Shown: in pieces, positions 1-12,825 of the stretch
Layout of the letters: the number at the start of each line of letters is the position of its first letter
How positions within the stretch are numbered: the first letter of the stretch is position 1
Origin: Odiellus spinosus
Lineage: Eukaryota; Arthropoda; Arachnida; Opiliones; Phalangiidae
Assembly: GCA_963920705.1 (NCBI GenBank)
Contig: OY987233.1
Coordinates: 8,546,001 to 8,610,000, forward strand
Length of the DNA: 64,000 nt
Reading direction: 5' to 3'
Notes under the pieces: generated by a model
What the model was told of the DNA's origin: nothing
Seen by the model: only the letters and a program-made list of their open reading frames with translations
The model's database searches: none
Translations under genes and position numbers: made by a program

Positions 1-12
1 GTTTGTTATTAG

Positions 13-72
13 GGCAAATGTGATCTGGGAGACGAGTGCAAATACTCCCACGAAACGTTTAAGGAACTATAG
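13..72 (+). CDS. Last exon of a CCCH-type zinc-finger protein (partial, enters from the left)
   Basis: An acceptor-like TTGTTATTAG ends at position 12. The following 19 codons read GKCDLGDECKYSHETFKEL and stop at TAG 70-72. The spacing C-x5-C-x3-H with a YSH ending is the second half of a CCCH zinc finger, a fold found mainly in RNA-binding proteins. The first cysteine of the finger would lie in the exon before this window. An AATAAA signal 26 bp past the stop supports this as a true 3' end. The specific family (for example ZC3H or makorin types) cannot be told from 19 residues. Confidence 0.6.
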   Translation, partial: GKCDLGDECKYSHETFKEL

Positions 73-97
73 CTGCGTGTAAAGGGACATGTTTCTA

Positions 98-103
98 AAT
101 AAA
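98..103 (+). terminator. Polyadenylation signal AATAAA of the CCCH-finger gene
   Basis: Canonical AATAAA lies 26 bp downstream of the stop at 70-72, in an AT-rich context. The position suits the 3' end of the partial zinc-finger gene. Confidence 0.55.
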
Positions 104-1438
104 AGCTATTCAATTTTATAATAATCCGTTCTTTTTAATCGTATCAATCATTTAAAAAGACTTAAATCCATAAAATAATTAAAAATAAGAAGACACGGAA
201 CGTAAACTTAGTAGGCTTCTTGTTATAAGGTCAAACTTTGTTGTTCAATTCGTAAATTAGCGTTTACAAATAATGAGATACGGGTTAATAATTACCGAGC
301 CAACGTTAATTTTAGTTTTTTTTTTACGTAAAAGTTGTAATTACCTCGATAAAGCTTTTAAAAGAACAATTTGTGAAGAAACACTAATCATGCGTTATAA
401 TTAGAACTCGTCCGGTTTGCCGCGAAACTAAAAGAGAAATTATTTGTTAAACAAAAAACCAACGTTCAAATAAGTTCCTTTCCAATTTTCGTTATAAAAT
501 TAGTTTAGAAGTTGACACTTAGTTTGGTTCTGGAGAAGACACGTTGCCGAGTTTTAAACTTAAGCTCAAACAACATTTTTCAACGTTATTATTATCTTAA
601 TTTAACTTAAACCTAATTTGTAACTTAATTTTTAATTTAAATTAATCTAAATTTTAGCTTAACATAACCTAATTTTAAACTTGCAATCATAATGTATTTG
701 TACCATTTTATTTCCCACACTACATTCTGTCCTCTCTCTTAGCTCTACCCAAAAGCCGAAAAAAGAAAAAGATGTAGAGAACGTACGAAAAGCCATCTTT
801 GCTCACGCCTTTGACAGAGTAGTACACAGGCAGATAATTAATAATCTGAACATGTGTCTCTCCTAAAATTGAATTGAGTTTTGATTTTGGCGAGAGACTT
901 AATTTTAACATTAATCGGGTGAGAGATGTCTCAGACTCTCAGTGGCTTTCTAGGCTTATAATTTTAATTTAAGCTTAGCAATGTCCTGGATTATTGAACA
1001 AATATACAACAGCATCTTCCTGGATAATATATATGAAAATTATACTAATAAAGAACTTTCTTTTACTACTACGTACCAATGTCCATTTATAAATTTATTT
1101 TATTTTTAAAGGCTTACCATTATATGTACATATATCTTGGTTTTAAATTTAGTGGCTTGGGGCCTCCTGGTTAGCTCAAGGATTTTGGAGAGCTGTACAT
1201 AAGTAATATTATGGATTTCAGAAATTTTAAGGCGGGTCCTTTTTCAGCTATTTCGTCAAATTCGTCTGCTTATATTGACAAATGAATGTTGGTGGTAAAC
1301 TGGTAACCGTGTTTCAAATTTGTGTTTAGTTTGCAGTTTATGCATTTATTTTATTACAATCTTAATTTTATCAGAACAGTTATTAATTACTTAAAAAAGA
1401 TTGAATAGATAACTAGTTTTTGGCGAATTTAACTCATT
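104..1438. other. Intergenic spacer and presumed promoter region of MAN2C1
   Basis: AT-rich sequence between the upstream polyadenylation signal and the MAN2C1 start. I see no open frame of merit, no TATA box that stands out and no terminal inverted repeat. An in-frame TAA at 1430-1432 closes the MAN2C1 frame just before its ATG. The MAN2C1 promoter and 5' leader should lie here. Confidence 0.4.
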
Positions 1439-4400
1439 ATGTTCAAACATAGACGCACAACGTTAGAAAGAATTGATAAATTCATATCACCTCTCTACTT
1501 TAAAGATGTTAACTTATTTGGAAAGCTTTACCCTGAGTCAATGCCAATCGACGATTTGCAATACATAAATTGCGGGCTTGACAGACCACCTTTCTGTGAT
1601 GTAATAACGAAAAACACCCCATCAAAATACGGAGACTTTTCTAAAACATCCGTGGGACAACCTTTTGGACCTACTTGGTCAACGCATTGGTTTAAGGTAC
1701 GGCTGCTATTAAATCAAACTGCTAGTCAAGATATTTCGCTTGAAGGGAGCATTTAAACTAGTATCGATGAGGCACCTATGTCAAGGCGAAGGTACTGGTG
1801 ACGCTTATACAAGGACACAAAGTTGCCTCAAAGAAGTTTATGTTTTAGCCTATAAATGTTGAATTACAGATTTCAGTAACAATACCAAAAAAATGGTTTG
1901 GAAAAGAAGTTCATCTAAGATGGGATTCTGGTTGCGAAGCTCTTATTTGGTCTGAAGATGGTACACCATTACAAGGACTCTCGGGTTAGGAATCTTATTC
2001 ATTTTAAAGGAAGCCCAAAGTAGTTTAGGTTTATATTAAGGCGTCCTATTCGATGGATGTGATGATGCCCATTCATATAACAATACATGGGTCATTTGCC
2101 TTCAGTTTGGCAATTACTTTGGGATATTTTAATGAAGCTTTGCAGTTAGGAGAATGTTTTAAATGTTTGTTTTAATAGGTGGTGTTCATGAAAGAACCGA
2201 TTACATACTAGGAAAAGGAGATGAAGTACCAAATAATCAAGTCTATTATATCGAAATGGCTTGTAACAACGCTTTTGGTGCGGGAAAAGATAGTATGATA
2301 AGTCCGCCCGATGATAATAAATCATACACTCTCAAAATTGCGGAAATTGCTGTTTTTGATAGAAACGTAAGTTTTTAAGTATTGAATGATTACGAAAAGC
2401 TCAAGTAAGTAATGATTTCATTTTTGGTTGTTTAGCCCTAAATAGTGTAGATTGTAGAGCTTATTCGCAGCTATTTAGGTCTAACATTGTTCATTTTTCC
2501 TCTATTTATTTCTAAAATTTGGGCCTAAATAGCCTCTTTGTTAGTTTTGCTTCATTTTAGGTCTAAATAGTTACTTAGTTAATTTTTCATCTCAGGTTAA
2601 TTCTTTGTTACTGTCGTTGAAATGTTTGTACGACATTGCAAATGAGTTGCCGGAAACCAATCCTAGAAGTTTTGACGCTTTGTACTCTGGCAATGATATA
2701 ATCAACGCTATTCAGAATAAACCAGGGTATTTGTTATTACAATTTATCTAGTTTTTTAATTCCGTTTATTTCTTAACTAGTAATTATTATTTAGTGAAGA
2801 AGGTTTAAACGAAGCTCTCTCGTTAGCGAAGAGCTTTTTCTCTAAGAGAAATGGAGAAACTCAGCATCAAATTATAGCTGTTGGTCATTGTCATATTGAT
2901 TGTGCTTGGCTATGGACGTACGATGAAACGATAAGAAAATGCGCTCGTAGTTGGTCATCGACACTTCGACTGATGGAAAGCTATCCTGATTTTAATTTTG
3001 CTTGTTCTCAGGTAATTTGAATTTATAGTGATTTTTATATTAACAAAAATCAATCAGATTATGCGGCTTTAAGATTTAATAGTATGAGTACTGGTTTTGA
3101 AGACAATTACCGATTAATATATAACTGACTATTTACCGAATACTTAAACATTTACATTTAAATTAAACATTAAATCAAGGTTTAACATTTAGTAATTTGA
3201 GCACTATGCTCAATAATTACGAGTACTTGATTAAATTGAGTATTTGTTCAAACTTATTTCAATTGCCAGCAGCCAAACATTTACAGTACTAGGATAATCA
3301 ATCGTTAAAATTCATTAATTTGGCCATTGTACTTGATAATAACGAGTACTCTATTTCTTAAAATTGAATACTCATTCTGGTACGTTATATTTTTTACAAA
3401 ACCTTTCAGGCTCAGCAATTTCAGTGGGTTAAAGATAAATATCCAAAGTTGTACGCTGAAATTAAGGAGCAAGTAGGGAAAAATAGATTCATACCAGTTG
3501 GCGGAACTTGGGTTGAAATGGATGGAAATATACCAAGGTTTGTTATTCACGATAAATTGTAATTTAAAACAACTGGCGGCTCTAGAGTATCTCCTAAATG
3601 CCCGCTTTACTGCTGTACAATTAATTTACCTTACCAAAGGTAGAAATTTATAGGTGTATGCGGGTCCCATTGGCTCCTGCCTTTGACAATGCATATTTGG
3701 CGTGCATCAGGAAAGAGACTTGTGCAGGGGCTCCTCCAGAGCCTCCAGTTGCTTTAAGTTAAATTAATGTTTTTTATCCAAACCTAATTGAGCTGCTCCA
3801 TCTTTTCAGTGGTGAATCGTTTATTCGACAATTTCTTTACGGTCAAAAATTCTTTCTTGAAGAATTTGGCAAAATTTGTCAAGAATTTTGGCTTCCCGAT
3901 ACTTTTGGCTATTCCGCTCAACTGCCACAAATTATGAGGTACTGTAAATTTTAGAGACACGCAACCCCACTCGATTCCGGTCAAATAAAACACGAAACAA
4001 ACACTGAACATTTTTTTAGGTTATGTGGAATAGATCGTTTTCTAACTCAAAAAATCAGTTGGAGTCTCGTCAATAAGTTTCCGCATCACAATTTTTTTTG
4101 GGAAGGTATCGACGGTTCTTCCGTTATAGCTCATTTTCCACCCGGTGATTCTTACGAAATGAAAGTTGAAGTTAAAGAGGTACGCCCCCATTAAAATGTG
4201 TTATCAAGGAAACAATTTGAGGACTCGATCTCCGTCTTCATTATTTAAATTTTAACGCAGGCTTTGAAACAAGTATCGAATCTTCAAGATAAAGGAAGAG
4301 TTAATGAAAGTCTGATGTTATTTGGATACGGAGATGGAGGAGGTGGTCCCATTGAAGATATGATTTTGAGGCAGCAAATTTTGCAAGATGTTGACGGCAT

Positions 4401-7400
4401 TCCCAAGTAAATAACATAATAGACCGTGAAATCTTGTTATAACGAAAAATTGCTTATAACAAAATTTAATTGAATTCCCCATTGGCCAAATACATTAGTC
4501 CATATAACCCTTTATCGTCCGCTGTTTGGTCTGCAAAACCAAGGCCTAGGAACTATAAGGAAACATTTTTAGGCGTAGTTTTAGTAGACAAACTCGAGTT
4601 ATAAAAAAAAAGTTGCCTTTTTTGCTATAGCCAGTGACCTTGACCAAATACTTCGTCTTCTGTAAAGCCAAGGCCTAGGAACTATAGGAAACACATTGAG
4701 GCCTAGTTTTAGCGGACTAACTCTGCTTATCATGAAGAAGTTGAAGAAAAGTTTCCTATTTTGTTATAACCAGTGACCTTGACCAAATACATTTCCCATC
4801 CACTGTGTCGTCTGCAAAGCCAAGGCCTAGTAACTATAACAAATAGAATCTACCCCCACCCCCTTCTGAATTTTGTTATAACCAGGTTTTAACATAATCC
4901 TTTAAAAGCGAGACTAGGCTTTAAACAACCCTGCAAACCTTTGAAACAAATTCAAACCAGGATCAAAATGGGACGACCTGATGAAGTATTCGAACACTTA
5001 GAATCGAAAAAGGATAGGTTATGTACGTGGAAAGGCGAACTCTATTTGGAACTTCACAATGGAACGTACACTTCGCAAGCTGCGATGAAAGAACTCAATC
5101 GAAAGTGCGAATTTTTACTTCGAGATTTGGAATTACTCGTCGCTGTCATTCAAGCCGAATGTCCTTCCGAAGAATATCAAGAATTAAAGAGGGATATAAG
5201 CGTAATTTGGAAGAATGTCCTCTTGAACCAGTTTCACGACGTGTTGCCTGGATCTTCTATTGGATTGGTACACCAAGATGCCTCGAAACTTTACCAAACG
5301 TGCCTACGCCAGTTGGACGAGATGAAACTTAAGGTTTTGGAGTTTTTAGGTGAGAATACAATTTATATTAATATTACCACTAAATTCTTTGAGGAAAAAT
5401 CAGTATTCATAGTTGGCAGAACAAATAACATATAAATAATGAGTAATCAGTTGCAATAACGAGTACTCAACGTAAATAACTAGTACTTCATGTAAATGAG
5501 TACTCAATGAGACTGTAAATTACGAATACATATAATAAGTACTCAAACGAGTACTCGTTAAGAACCGAATAAGTAGTTGTAATTAACAGAATGAGTACTT
5601 GTAATTAACAGAATGAGTACTCGTAATGAACAGAATGAGTACTCGTAATGAACAGAATGAGTACTCGTAATGAACAGAATGAGTACTTGTAATGGGCAGA
5701 ATGAGTACTTGTAATGGGCAGAATGAGTACTTGTAATGGGCAGAATGAGTACTTGTAATGGGCAGAATGAGTACTTGTAATGGGCAGAATGAATACTTGT
5801 AATGGGCAGAATGAGTACTTGTAAATGGTAGAACCTAATGGACTGAAAAAGTACTAGTAATAAACCAAATGAATACGCATAACGAAACCAAAAATACCCA
5901 TAGTATGAGTATACTAACGAATACTTAAAGTAATGAGTACTCATAATGGGCAGAATCTAACCAACGAATATGCATAATGTGTCAATTAAGCGAGTACTCA
6001 AAATGCTTGTATATCTTCATGTAGGTCGAATGAGTTCTCTTAAAGCACTGAATAAGTATTCATTTTAAAATTATTTGCATTATTGGTGGACTTTGGGAGT
6101 TTATTTTGGACATGTTTTTTGAAATGCAGGAGAAATGGTCAGTGTCAAGGATAATAAGTCAATCAAGACTGTCGGTATTTTGAATACTCTACCTTGGACA
6201 AGACGCGCAATTGTTAGTCTTACAGTTTCTTCGCTAAATAGCGAACAGCAAAAATACTTATTGGGGAAGAAAATTCAGAAACCTGTTGTTAAAACTGCCG
6301 AAGAAATGTTGATTCCCGTTAAAATTCCCGCTATTGGATTATCATCATTGACCAGAGCCATTATTGATGATATTGACGCTGTAACTCTCGGTAAGTCAGA
6401 ATTTTCGTTATAGACAAGCAATTAACTTGCCCAATTCAGGACCTCATCAAATTGTGGTCGTGCCAAGGTGAAGCTCACGAATTTAATCTTTAGAAATTGA
6501 AAAAAATCCGTGGGACTCTTTTTAAGTACGCGTGACTTCAGTTTTACTATCTCAGTGTGCCCCTATAGAATAACGAAAGAGATAGACTTACCCAATGAGA
6601 AAAAAATCTATTTGGTCAAATTCTGTTTTAATTTTCCAATTTGAACCGTTTTTGTCCAAATTAGAAGATTTTTCCTCATTGGCAAAGAAGATTTCAATCG
6701 TTATTATGTTAAAACAGCCACGTGGATTTCTCAAATTTCTTATGATTAAATTCACGGGGCTTGGCGTGAGATCAGTTCAACAAGGCCGGAATCGAGTCAA
6801 GTCGCTTGTGTCCTTTAAAAAATTCTTAATTTATTGTTATTAAACAATTATCTTGTAGATGTAGTAGATAATGATAAAGAGTATACAATTAAAAATAAAT
6901 ACTTAAGCGCTACCATTGACCAGCGCGGGAAGCTGATCAGCTTGAAATGTCTAGAAAATGATAGGGAAGCTATCGCTTCAAAAAGTTACGCCAATAATTT
7001 AGTTATCTTCGATGACATACCCTTATACTGGGATGCTTGGGATGTTATGGATTACCATCTTGAAACTAGAAAAGACGCTGCAACTAAGGTAAGAGGCAAA
7101 CACAGTATTTTGAGATGGGTTGGATATTCACCATATTTGTGTACGTGACTTTAAAGTTTTCAAATAGATTTTAGGTTTTCTTTTAAGAAATTTGAAGGTT
7201 TGTAAAGAGATTTTAAGATTTTCAAAGAAATTTTTAGATTTTAAAAGAGATTTTCAGAGGTATTTGGGAGGAAGTATACAGGATTTTGGCCAATGTCTGA
7301 CCTTCATCAGTTTTTTGACCTTTGACGTAGCTCCTTTTTAATTTTCGCACATCAACCTTATAGGTATTTGATATGCATGCTAGTGAGAGTGGTCCATTGC

Positions 7401-9657
7401 GCGTTACGCTTCAATTTAAAGCCAAAATTGGGGAAAAGAGTAACTTGAAGCAGAGAATTTCCTTGGACGCGACAAGCAAATATCTACGATTTGATACCGA
7501 AGTGGACTGGCACGAAAGTCACAAATTTCTCAAGGTGAGTGTTACGGCGTATCTTTTTTGCTCATGCTACATTCTTTTAGCTTTAGCTTTAACTTTAAGC
7601 GTGTTTAATTTTTAGGTGGAATTCCCTGTTTCAGTACACAGTCAGAATGCGAGCTACGAGATACAGTTTGGACACTTGGAACGACCCACTCATTACAATA
7701 CCTCTTGGGATTGGGCTCGCTTTGAGGTAAACCAATTTAATAACGTCTCGTTATCATTTAAAACTGCTTAAAAATATCAGGGTTCTCACGCACATTTAAA
7801 ACCGGGAAAACCTGGAAATACCTGGGAAAAACTGATTTTTCAGGGAAAATCGTAATTATTTCCGGGAAATTGTGGAAATCAAAAGTTCATCATTTATTCC
7901 ATAAAAGTACTTGACATGAGGGAATATTGAGTGTAATCAGTGTACTTTTGACTGTTCTAAAGTGATTACACGTAATCTTTAAAATCCCTGCATTTGACAG
8001 TGCTAAAATGATTACGCTTAATCCGTAATCGGTGTACAGGGAATCCGAGAGTGATTAGCCCCTCGATATCAAGTTCAATAGTGCTAACTCAAAGTTCAAA
8101 ACCGACTGATTCGAGAGACTCTTGCGGCTCTATTTGATGTAAATAGTGAAATCGGAAGTGCCACTCTTTGGAGAAATTCAGGAGTTGGAGGGGGGGGGGG
8201 ACACAATATAGCCAAGTGCGGCACGTCTAAATTGCGTTCCTCCCTCCCTCCCTCAAAATATTTAATCCAAATCACTCGAGCCAGACAGAGGTGGTGACTT
8301 TTTTTGCTATTTTTAAGTGATGTTGCTTGCTGTTTGCCTTAGTCGCTACTGTACGTTAATTACTTTTATGGAATTTTGATGAAATTTTCGGGAAATTACT
8401 ATGATCAAAAACTTATGACACTAAAAACCATTGCAAACTCAAAAAGGGTTCATTTTTCAAATGTTGGTTTATGAATCATTTTAACTTTTTTTTAGCTAAA
8501 TTATTTAAACATGATGAAATGTTGTTCATTTAGCTATTTTATTCTTCTTTATTTTTGTCCTTGTAGGTCTGCGGCCATAAATGGATGGATTTATCAGAGT
8601 TTGGTTTCGGAGTTGCCCTCTTGAATACGAGTAAATATGGACATTCAGCCCGGGGAAATGTAATGTCGCTATCACTCCTTCGATCACCAAAAAGTCCAGA
8701 TGAAAATGCAGATATGGGCCATCATTCCTTTACTTACGCTATCATGCCTCATTGTGGAACATTGCAAGAAGCGGGCGTTATTCAACAAGCCTATGAACTG
8801 AACTCTAAGCCACTTACAATGGAGATTACTGGCGATGGTGTGTCTAAAAGTTGGTTCGAGGTATGTTATTATTTTAAATCTTTGGTGTTTGCAATAGTTG
8901 ATGGCCAAGAAAAGGTGCAGCGTCATAGTCCATCACTTAAAAATAGCAAAAAAAAGCGCCCATCCCTTTCTGGCTCGAGTGGTTTGGACTCTTCCTCAAT
9001 ATTTTGAGTCAGGAGAGAGCGACGGAATTTAGGCGGGTCGCGCTTGGCTATATTGTCTTCCCTCCCAACTCCGGAATTTCTCCAAAAAGTGGCGCTTCCG
9101 ATTTCACTATTTACACTAGAGTGTCTCGTATCAGAATCTGCCAGCACCTTTGACTTGTTTGCAGATAGTATTAAGCTACGGAGCGTTATTTACTTTTATG
9201 GAATAAGTGATAGACTTTTGCTACAACTAACGTGTTTTTGGTCACTGGGAGTTCCAACCAATTTGGTTTTAAGCGATTTGTTTTTTTTTTTTTTTTTTTT
9301 TTTTTTTGTTATAATGAGAAACCCCAATTAAAATTTAGTTTTTTAGCTCTAATTTGTGGTGAATTTTTTTAATTTCAGATCAGTAATCCGGCAGTAATTC
9401 TCGATACTGTCAAAGTGTCTGAGGACAATCCTCATCACTTAATTCTACGTTTTTACGAATCTTTTGGGGGCCAGTGCCAAACTACAGTAAAATCCTCTTT
9501 TCCATCAGACAAGGTGGAACTGTGCGATGCTTTGGAACGCATAGTGGATCAATTCCCCAAAGATATTGAGATTGTTAGCTTAAAACCCAATCTAGAATTC
9601 CGGCTCACTCTCCGTCCATTCCAAATTGTTACCATAAGATTACGCTTGAATCGTTAA
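1439..9657 (+). CDS. MAN2C1: Cytosolic alpha-mannosidase 2C1 (GH38), 16 exons, complete
   Basis: Exons: 1439-1696, 1870-1984, 2179-2366, 2596-2726, 2795-3011, 3410-3537, 3810-3938, 4020-4179, 4261-4406, 4961-5349, 6130-6390, 6859-7088, 7364-7534, 7616-7726, 8567-8860, 9379-9657. All junctions are GT-AG with matching phases. The spliced frame is 3,207 nt, 1,068 residues plus TAA; the human enzyme is about 1,040. The family removes mannose from free N-glycan oligosaccharides in the cytosol after glycoprotein degradation. Seen: [10 protein letters not shown] near the N-terminus; GHCHID (H264 and D266, expected metal ligands) in exon 5; WLPDTFGYS with D376, the expected nucleophile, in exon 7; NQFHDV (H583, expected metal ligand) in exon 10; [17 protein letters not shown] in exon 12. 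There is no signal peptide, as expected for a cytosolic enzyme. The ATG at 1439 is chosen because an in-frame TAA sits 9 bp upstream and the N-terminus aligns with the family. Introns 9, 10, 14 and 15 carry repeats. I see no disabling change. Confidence 0.97.
4480..4850. repeat. Three diverged tandem copies of a ~130-140 bp unit in MAN2C1 intron 9
   Basis: The phrases GACCTTGACCAAATAC and CAAGGCCTAG recur about every 130-150 bp near 4500-4560, 4630-4680 and 4770-4830. Between them are AACTATA.GGAAACA and CTAGTTTTAG-like blocks. The copies are clearly diverged. No coding potential is visible. Confidence 0.6.
5574..5840. repeat. Minisatellite, 22-bp unit, in MAN2C1 intron 10
   Basis: About a dozen tandem copies of GAATGAGTACTTGTAATGGG plus CA. 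The left copies carry the variant CTCGTAATGAACA and the middle ones CTTGTAATGGGCA, so variants are ordered along the array. Degenerate GAGTACTC motifs extend from about 5440 to 6000. A 128-residue open frame on the minus strand here is an artefact of the periodicity. Confidence 0.85.
8100..8330. mobile_element. Family A MITE, diverged fragment in MAN2C1 intron 14
   Basis: Shares with the other A copies the blocks GATTCGAGAGACTC, TGTAAATAGTGAA, GGAGAAATTC, ACAATATAGCCAAG and CTCGAGCCAGACAG. A G-run of about 10 sits near 8192-8201. Both terminal repeats are lost. A short fragment just upstream (7779-7880) carries CAGGGTTCTCAC and repeated CCTGG/GGGAAAA motifs resembling another family. Confidence 0.65.
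8922..9220. mobile_element. Family A MITE in MAN2C1 intron 15
   Basis: Carries the family blocks CTGGCTCGAGTGGTTTGGAC, GGCTATATTGTCTTCC and GAATTTCTCC, and the right terminal repeat from GCAGATAGTATTAAGCTACG to GATAGACTTTTG. The left terminal repeat is missing. It runs in the same orientation as the copy at 20598 and opposite to those at 18839, 43019 and 44426. Confidence 0.75.
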
Positions 9658-9731
9658 TTTCTTTGAGATAATATCACACGTTTTTTGGCATATATTGAAC
9701 ACTTTGAAGTAAAAATCACGTATAATTTTTT

Positions 9732-10177
9732 CTAGGGGTGTGCGAGTCCTGTTTCTGGGTTTCAAGTCGCGTCTTGGGTCCTCTTTTGAGTCCGGGTACA
9801 CTAGACTCCTCAGAGTCTCAAGTCCTGGTATACTGCACTCATCCTAGTTCTCGAGTCTTTAAGAAATTATTTGGAGCCCAATACGCGTCCTAGTCCTAAT
9901 AATTGAAATAATCCATGATGAAGGGCTTTTTTTTAAGTTTGATGGATCTCAGAGTCTTTTTTTAAAAGTAAGTTAACTAAAAGTATAGAAATCGTTGGAA
10001 AAATATGGACTTGCTTGGTATTTAATCTATTCACAAGACCATATCGACATTATCGAGTAATTTTTAAGCCTTGGCGGAGACTCGGGTGCTCGTTAGAGTC
10101 CAGGTAAGGCTGATCTCTTAAAAAATGGGTTTCGAGTCTTGAATACTCGCATTTTTCGAGTACTCGCACATCCCTAG
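9732..10177. mobile_element. MITE-like element X with CTAGGGGTGTGCGAGT termini
   Basis: Starts CTAGGGGTGTGCGAGTCC and ends in the near-inverse ACTCGCACATCCCTAG. The interior is a low-complexity run of GAGTC/GACTC-like words. It lies just past the MAN2C1 stop, so it may be in the 3' untranslated region. The termini are hAT-like in flavour, but I could not define a target duplication with confidence. Confidence 0.55.
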
Positions 10178-10399
10178 TTTTCTCTGGAAAATTCGCTCGT
10201 TATGCCTCCAAAAAAGTCTTTTAATTTCCGAATTTATTTTTACCCGTTTGATGATGTCATATAATCATAATTCACCAAAAATCAATACTTAAGAAGCTTT
10301 TCATTATGTTTATATTTTTAATTAAATCTTGTCAAAAACTTAAAGATGAATAAAATGCTCTGTTCTTAATCTAGAGTTTAATTTCAATCTTCAATTTTG

Positions 10400-10765
10400 A
10401 CTGACAATTTTGTTACTTCGTAGCATTGGAAGGTTGAATGAAAAATATATTTCGGTAAATTTCACTCCGAATTATTTTTTGAACAATACTATGGCGGTCA
10501 TCGATTATTCATATAAATAGTACGCGAATATGATTTAGAAACAATATTTATCGTATTTCTTATTTCACCATTAAAATTCGCTAATGAGTTAGGAATTTAA
10601 CCACGGATAAATCAGAATGAGCGGTTAATTGTGGATAGTTGATTAATTTGAACCAAAATTATTTATAAACAAACTTTAAATTGCTAGATGCGGTTATATC
10701 AATACAAATGTTTTGCACCACTTTATCAAATATAGTATAACTGATTTACGTCGAATTTTTAATTT
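10400..10765. repeat. Family J dispersed repeat, copy 2 (inverted relative to the copy at 30988)
   Basis: Shares in reverse orientation AATTTAACCACGGATAAATC, CAAACTTTAAATTGCTAGA, TATTTATCGTATTT and GAACAATACTATGGCGG with 30988-31575. AT-rich; no terminal repeat seen at this copy. Confidence 0.55.
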
Positions 10766-12394
10766 TTAATAATTTATTCTCCAAAAAAAAGGTCAACATT
10801 GCGTGAATTATCAAAAATAATTTTACACATTTAAGACCTTATTGAATTTAATTTGACGCACCCTCGTAAGTTCGTAACTCTAACAACCATCATTAAAATT
10901 GCGCCAAAAGATTCACACCAAAACATTGTAAGTCTACGATAAGTATTTCATTTCCGCAATTAACCCAAATTCGAAATTTTTCCTATATTAGCCTGTAATT
11001 ATTATCTTCATTTTATTATTAATAAATTAATTTTACCATAAAAATGTTTAAAAATCTCAAACTAAGTAATTATAAAAGTTGAGACATAAATATGTGAGTT
11101 ACTACATTATAGTCCTAAGGTGCGTGTACATGAGTTGCGGTTTCACCCCATACTTCTCTCCCCCTCCTTCGCCCTAGCCTGACGCCTCTCAGTTTGTAAC
11201 TTCGTTTTTAAACTAGTAACTGACCGGCCGGCAATCTTTCGATAATCATGTAATATGTTAATATTCAAAGTCGCGATCAAATTGTGTCAATTAGGTTTAA
11301 AGAAAGTGTGAAATTGCTGATCAAAGGACGTTCAGAATGTAATTGAAATTTTTGATCAATCTAAGAAAGAACTAAATAAGACAAAGCTCGGTAGCAACTA
11401 AGGTAGTGAAGCTGTAAGTTGGCCCTCCGTCAAATACACGGTGCCAAAGAAGGGTAAGTTTGTTTTTAAAGACGTTGTGGCTACGTTAGGCTTAAGTGTT
11501 GAAATAGGGTCGGCATGGTTTGAAGAAGGTTTAGGCGGTCACGTAATTTCCGAATGACACAAGGTACTGTAGTTACCGCCTATCCATGACTGTCATTCGG
11601 TCACTTCGGTGCCTCCATTTACGCAGTATTATAGTTTAAACTTTCGTCAACCTAATTGCCAAGGTAAATTACAGTAATTGTAAGGTGTAGGATAACGCAA
11701 TGTGTATAGAACTTTATTTTGTAATTGGTACAAGATAAGGTAATCCTTTGTAGCGTAATGGTTTATTTTGATGAGGATCGCGTGTTCAGTATTGATAATG
11801 ATTCATTCTTCAAGTCGTCTAAAAGGTAATTTTGAGTATTTGTTAATCTAATCCTTATGAAAAGATCGCAGAAACAATTTCCGATTACTTAAGGAAAACT
11901 TTTTTTTTTTTTTTTTACCCAGTAGACAATTAAACTTCGAAATTGAATCTAGGTCAATTTGTCCGCGGGCGTAACGCGTATTTTATTGGTACGGAGTTCG
12001 ATACACTATTATCTTTTTAATGTATTTTAGCATATAGCACAAGGCTTAAAGCTTCCTTAATGTAGGTTAATATGCCTCTTTTTTAGCTGAGCGTATTATA
12101 TAGACAAAAATCTCAAAAGGGAGGGAGAAACAACCAAAATTACAATAATTTAATTATCTGGGAAAATCAATTGTTTGTATATTACCAGAAATACCGCTAT
12201 TTATGTTTTACATAGTATAAAATTGTGTTTGGTACTGTACTGTTGAGTTTGATATAATGATAATTGATAACGTGCATTAAGTTGATTAATTATACAAATC
12301 ATTGCCATGAGGTCATTACTCTCAACTTGACAGTTCAGCTAGCAGAAAGAACTGTGTTATAACCCCCTCTCTCTTCGTGTTACCTAATGTCTCA
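10766..12394. other. Intergenic region between MAN2C1 and GBA, no assigned feature
   Basis: AT-rich sequence with an isolated stretch of balanced composition near 11110-11650. One unstarted open frame of about 50 codons ends at the TGA near 11555. It has no recognisable homology and no start codon, so I do not call it a gene. Confidence 0.3.
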
Positions 12395-12398
12395 TTAA

Positions 12399-12821
12399 AG
12401 GGAGAATGCAACCTAATAACAAGTATTTTTTATCTATTCCTTATCGTTTAAATAGGCCTAATCCACCAATAAAAAGTATACAAACAAATATTAAACTAGT
12501 AATAAATTTAATACTTACCCGGAAAATAGGCTTAGCGGGATTCATGGAGATCCTGAATCGCCTCCGTGTAAGGTTTAGGACCAATTAGCGAAGGCCCGTC
12601 GTTCACGCGAGATATCCACGAGACTTACAATCGCATTCGATTGGTCGCTAACCTTATACGCGAGGAAATCCGGATCTCCATGAATCCCGCTAACCCTATT
12701 TTCTGTGTAAGTTTTATTTATTTATTTCTAGTTTAATATTTGTTTTGTAATTTTTTACTGGGGATTAGGGCTATTTAATCGTTTAAAAAAACCACTTTTT
12801 ATGTTAAGTTGCATTCTCCTT
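12399..12821. mobile_element. Family B MITE, complete, TTAA-flanked (copy B1)
   Basis: TTAA at 12395-12398 and 12822-12825 bracket the element. The ends are AGGGAGAATGCAACCTAA and the inverse GTTAAGTTGCATTCTCCT. The interior is a second long inverted repeat, CTTAGCGGGATTCATGGAGA against TCTCCATGAATCCCGCTAA, around an asymmetric core with CCCGTCGTTCACGCGAGA. This copy is nearly identical to 50791-51145. Confidence 0.85.
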
Positions 12822-12825
12822 TTAA

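Noticed and set aside
5021-5332. Second open frame overlapping MAN2C1 exon 10
   Set aside because: Out-of-frame shadow of the GH38 coding exon.
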